Origin: Bryobacteraceae bacterium
Lineage (GTDB): Bacteria; Acidobacteriota; Terriglobia; Bryobacterales; Bryobacteraceae
DNA: 6,447 nt
Direction of reading: 5' to 3'
Assembly: GCA_014379815.1 (NCBI GenBank)
Contig: JACMLA010000448.1
Location: forward strand, 1-6,447
Shown: positions 5,936-6,447 of the stretch, piece after piece
Position numbering within the stretch: position 1 is the first letter of the stretch
How the letters are laid out: each line of letters opens with the position of its first letter
Notes under the pieces: generated by a model
Seen by the model: only the letters and a program-made list of their open reading frames with translations
Databases searched by the model: none
What the model was told of the DNA's origin: nothing
Translations under genes and position numbers: made by a program

Positions 5936-6447
5936 ATGCCACGCCGGCTTGGCCAGCACTTCCTCATCAAGACTTCTGTACTGCACCGGATCGCTACTGC
6001 CGCCAACACTGTTCCGGGTGGGACGGTTCTCGAAATCGGCCCCGGTCGGGGTGCGTTAACGCAGTTCCTTTTGCCATCTGCCTCGCGATTAATCGCGATC
6101 GAAGTAGACCCCGTGCTGGTTCATTACCTGCAAGAAAAGTTTCGTGGCGAGCTGGCTTTCGAGGTCCTGCACGCTGACGTTCTTCAGTCCGACCTGGCGC
6201 AGTGGGGCGCGGTAAGCGTCGTTGGGAACTTGCCGTATTACATTACCTCCCCTATCGTCGAAAAGGTCTTGGCGCTTGGCCCGTTGCTGCTGAATGCTGT
6301 CTTCCTGGTGCAAAAAGAAGTGGCAGAACGGATCACGGCATTGCCTGGCAACCGCATCTATGGCTACCTCAGCGTGCTTTGCCAGGTCTCCGCTGTGACG
6401 CGCTATGTCTCGACGGTCCCGCCCGGAGCGTTCCGGCCTCCACCGAA
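5936..6447 (+). CDS. rsmA: 16S rRNA (adenine-N6,N6)-dimethyltransferase (3'-truncated by window edge)
   Basis: RsmA/KsgA dimethylates two adjacent adenines (A1518/A1519 in E. coli) in the 3'-terminal hairpin of 16S rRNA using S-adenosylmethionine, late in 30S assembly. The 170 visible residues show RRLGQHFL at 3-10, SAM motif I VLEIGPGRGALT at 31-42, IEVD at 55-58, the target-adenine motif NLPYYIT from Asn98, then VQKEVAERI and the VPPGAFRPPP segment cut by the window end. About 90-100 residues of the C-terminal domain are missing. The start is well fixed: an in-frame TGA (5933-5935) sits directly before the ATG, and the conserved RLGQHFL begins three residues later. There is no visible Shine-Dalgarno; the preceding bases ACCTCCGCCGTCTGA are pyrimidine-rich. 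It lies 15 nt after the anti-sigma gene with no terminator between, so it probably shares the ECF transcript at least in part. Confidence 0.95.
   Translation, partial: MPRRLGQHFLIKTSVLHRIATAANTVPGGTVLEIGPGRGALTQFLLPSASRLIAIEVDPVLVHYLQEKFRGELAFEVLHADVLQSDLAQWGAVSVVGNLPYYITSPIVEKVLALGPLLLNAVFLVQKEVAERITALPGNRIYGYLSVLCQVSAVTRYVSTVPPGAFRPPP

Overview
The window is a gene-dense stretch (about 98% coding) from a bacterial chromosome, with every recognisable gene on the + strand. It holds seven genes, the first and last cut by the window edges: asparaginyl-tRNA synthetase, arginase, D-Ala-D-Ala ligase, an S41 PDZ protease, an ECF sigma factor, a zinc-finger anti-sigma factor, and the 16S rRNA dimethyltransferase RsmA. 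I see no tRNA, rRNA, insertion sequence, phage gene, CRISPR array or plasmid origin. The fairly GC-rich composition, a diderm-style sigma/anti-sigma pair with a TonB-C-like periplasmic domain, and the style of the proteins suggest a Gram-negative soil-type bacterium. Acidobacteriota (Bryobacterales/Solibacter-like) is my best guess, but it is inference and not a database match.

Region 1 (1-4450) looks like one co-directional transcription unit: asnS - rocF - ddl - S41 protease. The junctions are a 7-nt gap, a 4-nt overlap (TTGA) and a 1-nt gap or an overlap, depending on the protease start. Each downstream start has a purine-rich Shine-Dalgarno inside or beside the previous stop, and ddl and the protease use TTG starts, so translational coupling is likely. 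The products are a mix of translation, arginine/nitrogen metabolism, peptidoglycan precursor synthesis and envelope proteolysis.

Region 2 (4451-4524) is the only real intergenic gap, 74 nt. It carries a strong match to an RpoE-type ECF promoter (GGAACTT, 17 nt, TCAAA), followed by a perfect 6-bp inverted repeat whose 3' arm ends on the proposed GTG start of the sigma gene.

Region 3 (4525-6447) is an ECF sigma factor gene, its membrane anti-sigma factor (N-terminal HxxxCxxC zinc finger, one membrane segment, TonB-C-like outer part) 4 nt downstream, then rsmA 15 nt later. The likely circuit is an autoregulated envelope-stress sigma factor held at the membrane by its anti-sigma factor. Read-through would also place the conserved ribosome-maturation gene rsmA under that promoter. 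The TonB-C-like domain on the anti-sigma factor is the most unusual item. The rest is ordinary core-genome content.
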